This document shows positions 15,393 to 15,908 of a DNA stretch of 15,908 nt, piece by piece. The stretch comes from Putridiphycobacter sp965367695 (GTDB taxonomy: Bacteria > Bacteroidota > Bacteroidia > Flavobacteriales_D > Crocinitomicaceae): contig CBDUKB010000046.1 of NCBI GenBank assembly GCA_965367695.1, positions 1-15,908 on the forward strand. The letters run 5' to 3'. The position numbers and the translations under genes are program-made. The notes under the pieces are model-generated. The model was not told where the DNA came from, did no database searches, and worked only from the letters and a program-made list of their open reading frames with translations. How positions within the stretch are numbered: the stretch's first letter is position 1; each line of letters begins with the position of its first letter.

Positions 15393-15422
15393 ACCCTTAT
15401 AAAAACTAAGCAAGTAAAGGGT
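15393..15422. repeat. ACCCTT...AAGGGT inverted repeat upstream of the AraC-like gene
   Basis: ACCCTT (15393-15398) and AAGGGT (15417-15422) are exact inverted copies 18 bases apart. They stand out as the most GC-containing words in the gap and end 19 bases before the candidate -7 element at 15441. They could be half-sites of an operator; no direct support. Confidence 0.3.
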
Positions 15423-15440
15423 CCCTTCATTTAGATTGAT

Positions 15441-15448
15441 TAATTTTG
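15441..15448 (+). promoter_or_regulatory. Candidate promoter of the AraC-like gene (TAATTTTG)
   Basis: TAATTTTG fits the TAnnTTTG -7 consensus and ends 20 bases before the ATG at 15469. It is identical to the element in front of hemA on the other strand. No -33 TTTG is present. Confidence 0.5.
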
Positions 15449-15468
15449 GACCAAAACAGTTCCTAGTT

Positions 15469-15908
15469 ATGGAAAATTTAACATTTAAAAACAACGCAAT
15501 AAGTCCCAATCGTATCATTTTTGAAGATTCAGACTATGTGTTGCATCACTTTAAAAATGATTCAGCAGATATTATTGTGAGCAAACACATTCCTAGAGAT
15601 CATTTTTTAGAATTACACTTTTGTCAAAATGGTCATGTTACCATCCAAAATAAAACGATTGGACATACAATTTCTTCAACGAAATCTATGTTGTATTATG
15701 ACTCAAAAATGAGTGAACTAACCTTTGAGATTGGACCGAACTCCGATTCTTATTTATTACAATTATCACTTTCTAATTTACATTTGTTGCTTTCTAGCAA
15801 ACACAATATTCCAGAAGGGGAAAATATTTTTGCCACCCAAAATGTGATTTTGGAAATGAAAGAAAATTCAAATGAAGTCATGCAAACCATTCGGCAACTT
15901 GGTGTAGA
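15469..15908 (+). CDS. Probable AraC-family transcriptional regulator, 3' truncated
   Basis: An open frame starts at ATG 15469 and runs off the window end, giving about 146 residues (MENLTFKNNAISPNRIIFED...). The visible part looks like the N-terminal sensing domain of AraC regulators found beside hemA in flavobacteria: a beta-rich segment with HFLELHFCQNGHVTI, then MLYYDSKM, LTFEIGPNSDSYLLQLSLSNLHLLL, and a helical stretch. The DNA-binding helix-turn-helix pair would lie beyond the window, so the family call is not proven here. Divergent placement against hemA across 175 bases makes it a candidate regulator of heme synthesis or iron/heme acquisition. Codon use and base composition match the neighbours. 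Confidence 0.65.
   Translation, partial: MENLTFKNNAISPNRIIFEDSDYVLHHFKNDSADIIVSKHIPRDHFLELHFCQNGHVTIQNKTIGHTISSTKSMLYYDSKMSELTFEIGPNSDSYLLQLSLSNLHLLLSSKHNIPEGENIFATQNVILEMKENSNEVMQTIRQLGV

Overview
The window looks like chromosomal DNA of an aerobic member of the Bacteroidota, probably of the Flavobacteriales type. The DNA is AT-rich, several start sites have a TAnnTTTG element typical of Bacteroidota promoters, and Shine-Dalgarno signals are weak. The proteins also fit: a large TPR/DUF3857/transglutaminase-like protein, a DoxX-like/FMN-reductase/MarR set, and a heme operon next to an AraC-type gene. Genus cannot be told from the sequence. I see no phage, transposon, CRISPR, tRNA or rRNA.

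Layout. (1) 1-3138 (+): the 3' part of a large protein with a beta-sandwich-like region, TPR repeats and a DUF3857/transglutaminase-like module with an intact Cys-His-Asp triad, ending at a clear intrinsic terminator. (2) 3344-5110 (+): aspS, aspartyl-tRNA synthetase. (3) 5328-6674 (+): a compact three-gene operon encoding a DoxX-like membrane protein, an NADPH-dependent FMN reductase and a MarR regulator. A TAnnTTTG promoter precedes it, with two TTACCATG repeats, one inside a palindrome, and an intrinsic terminator follows. (4) 6820-8199 (+): an MBL-fold/beta-CASP protein of the RNA-processing exonuclease type. (5) 8237-15293 (-): seven tightly packed genes, transcribed in the order hemA-hemC-hemD-hemB-hemL-hemE-hemF. 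(6) 15469-15908 (+): the 5' part of a divergent gene resembling AraC-family regulators, cut by the window end.

The hem genes give a nearly complete C5 (glutamyl-tRNA) route to tetrapyrroles. HemA and HemL make 5-aminolevulinate, HemB makes porphobilinogen, HemC and HemD make uroporphyrinogen III, HemE makes coproporphyrinogen III, and oxygen-dependent HemF makes protoporphyrinogen IX. The last two steps (protoporphyrinogen oxidase and ferrochelatase) are not in the window. The first four genes overlap by 1, 23 and 11 bases, which suggests translational coupling. A small hairpin in the convergent gap at 8190-8208 could end transcription from both sides.

Most of the window is conventional. The parts most worth a second look are the hemA/araC divergent region with its dyad, the repeats in front of the DoxX-reductase-MarR operon, and the large transglutaminase-like protein. 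I did not find convincing evidence of a previously undescribed system.
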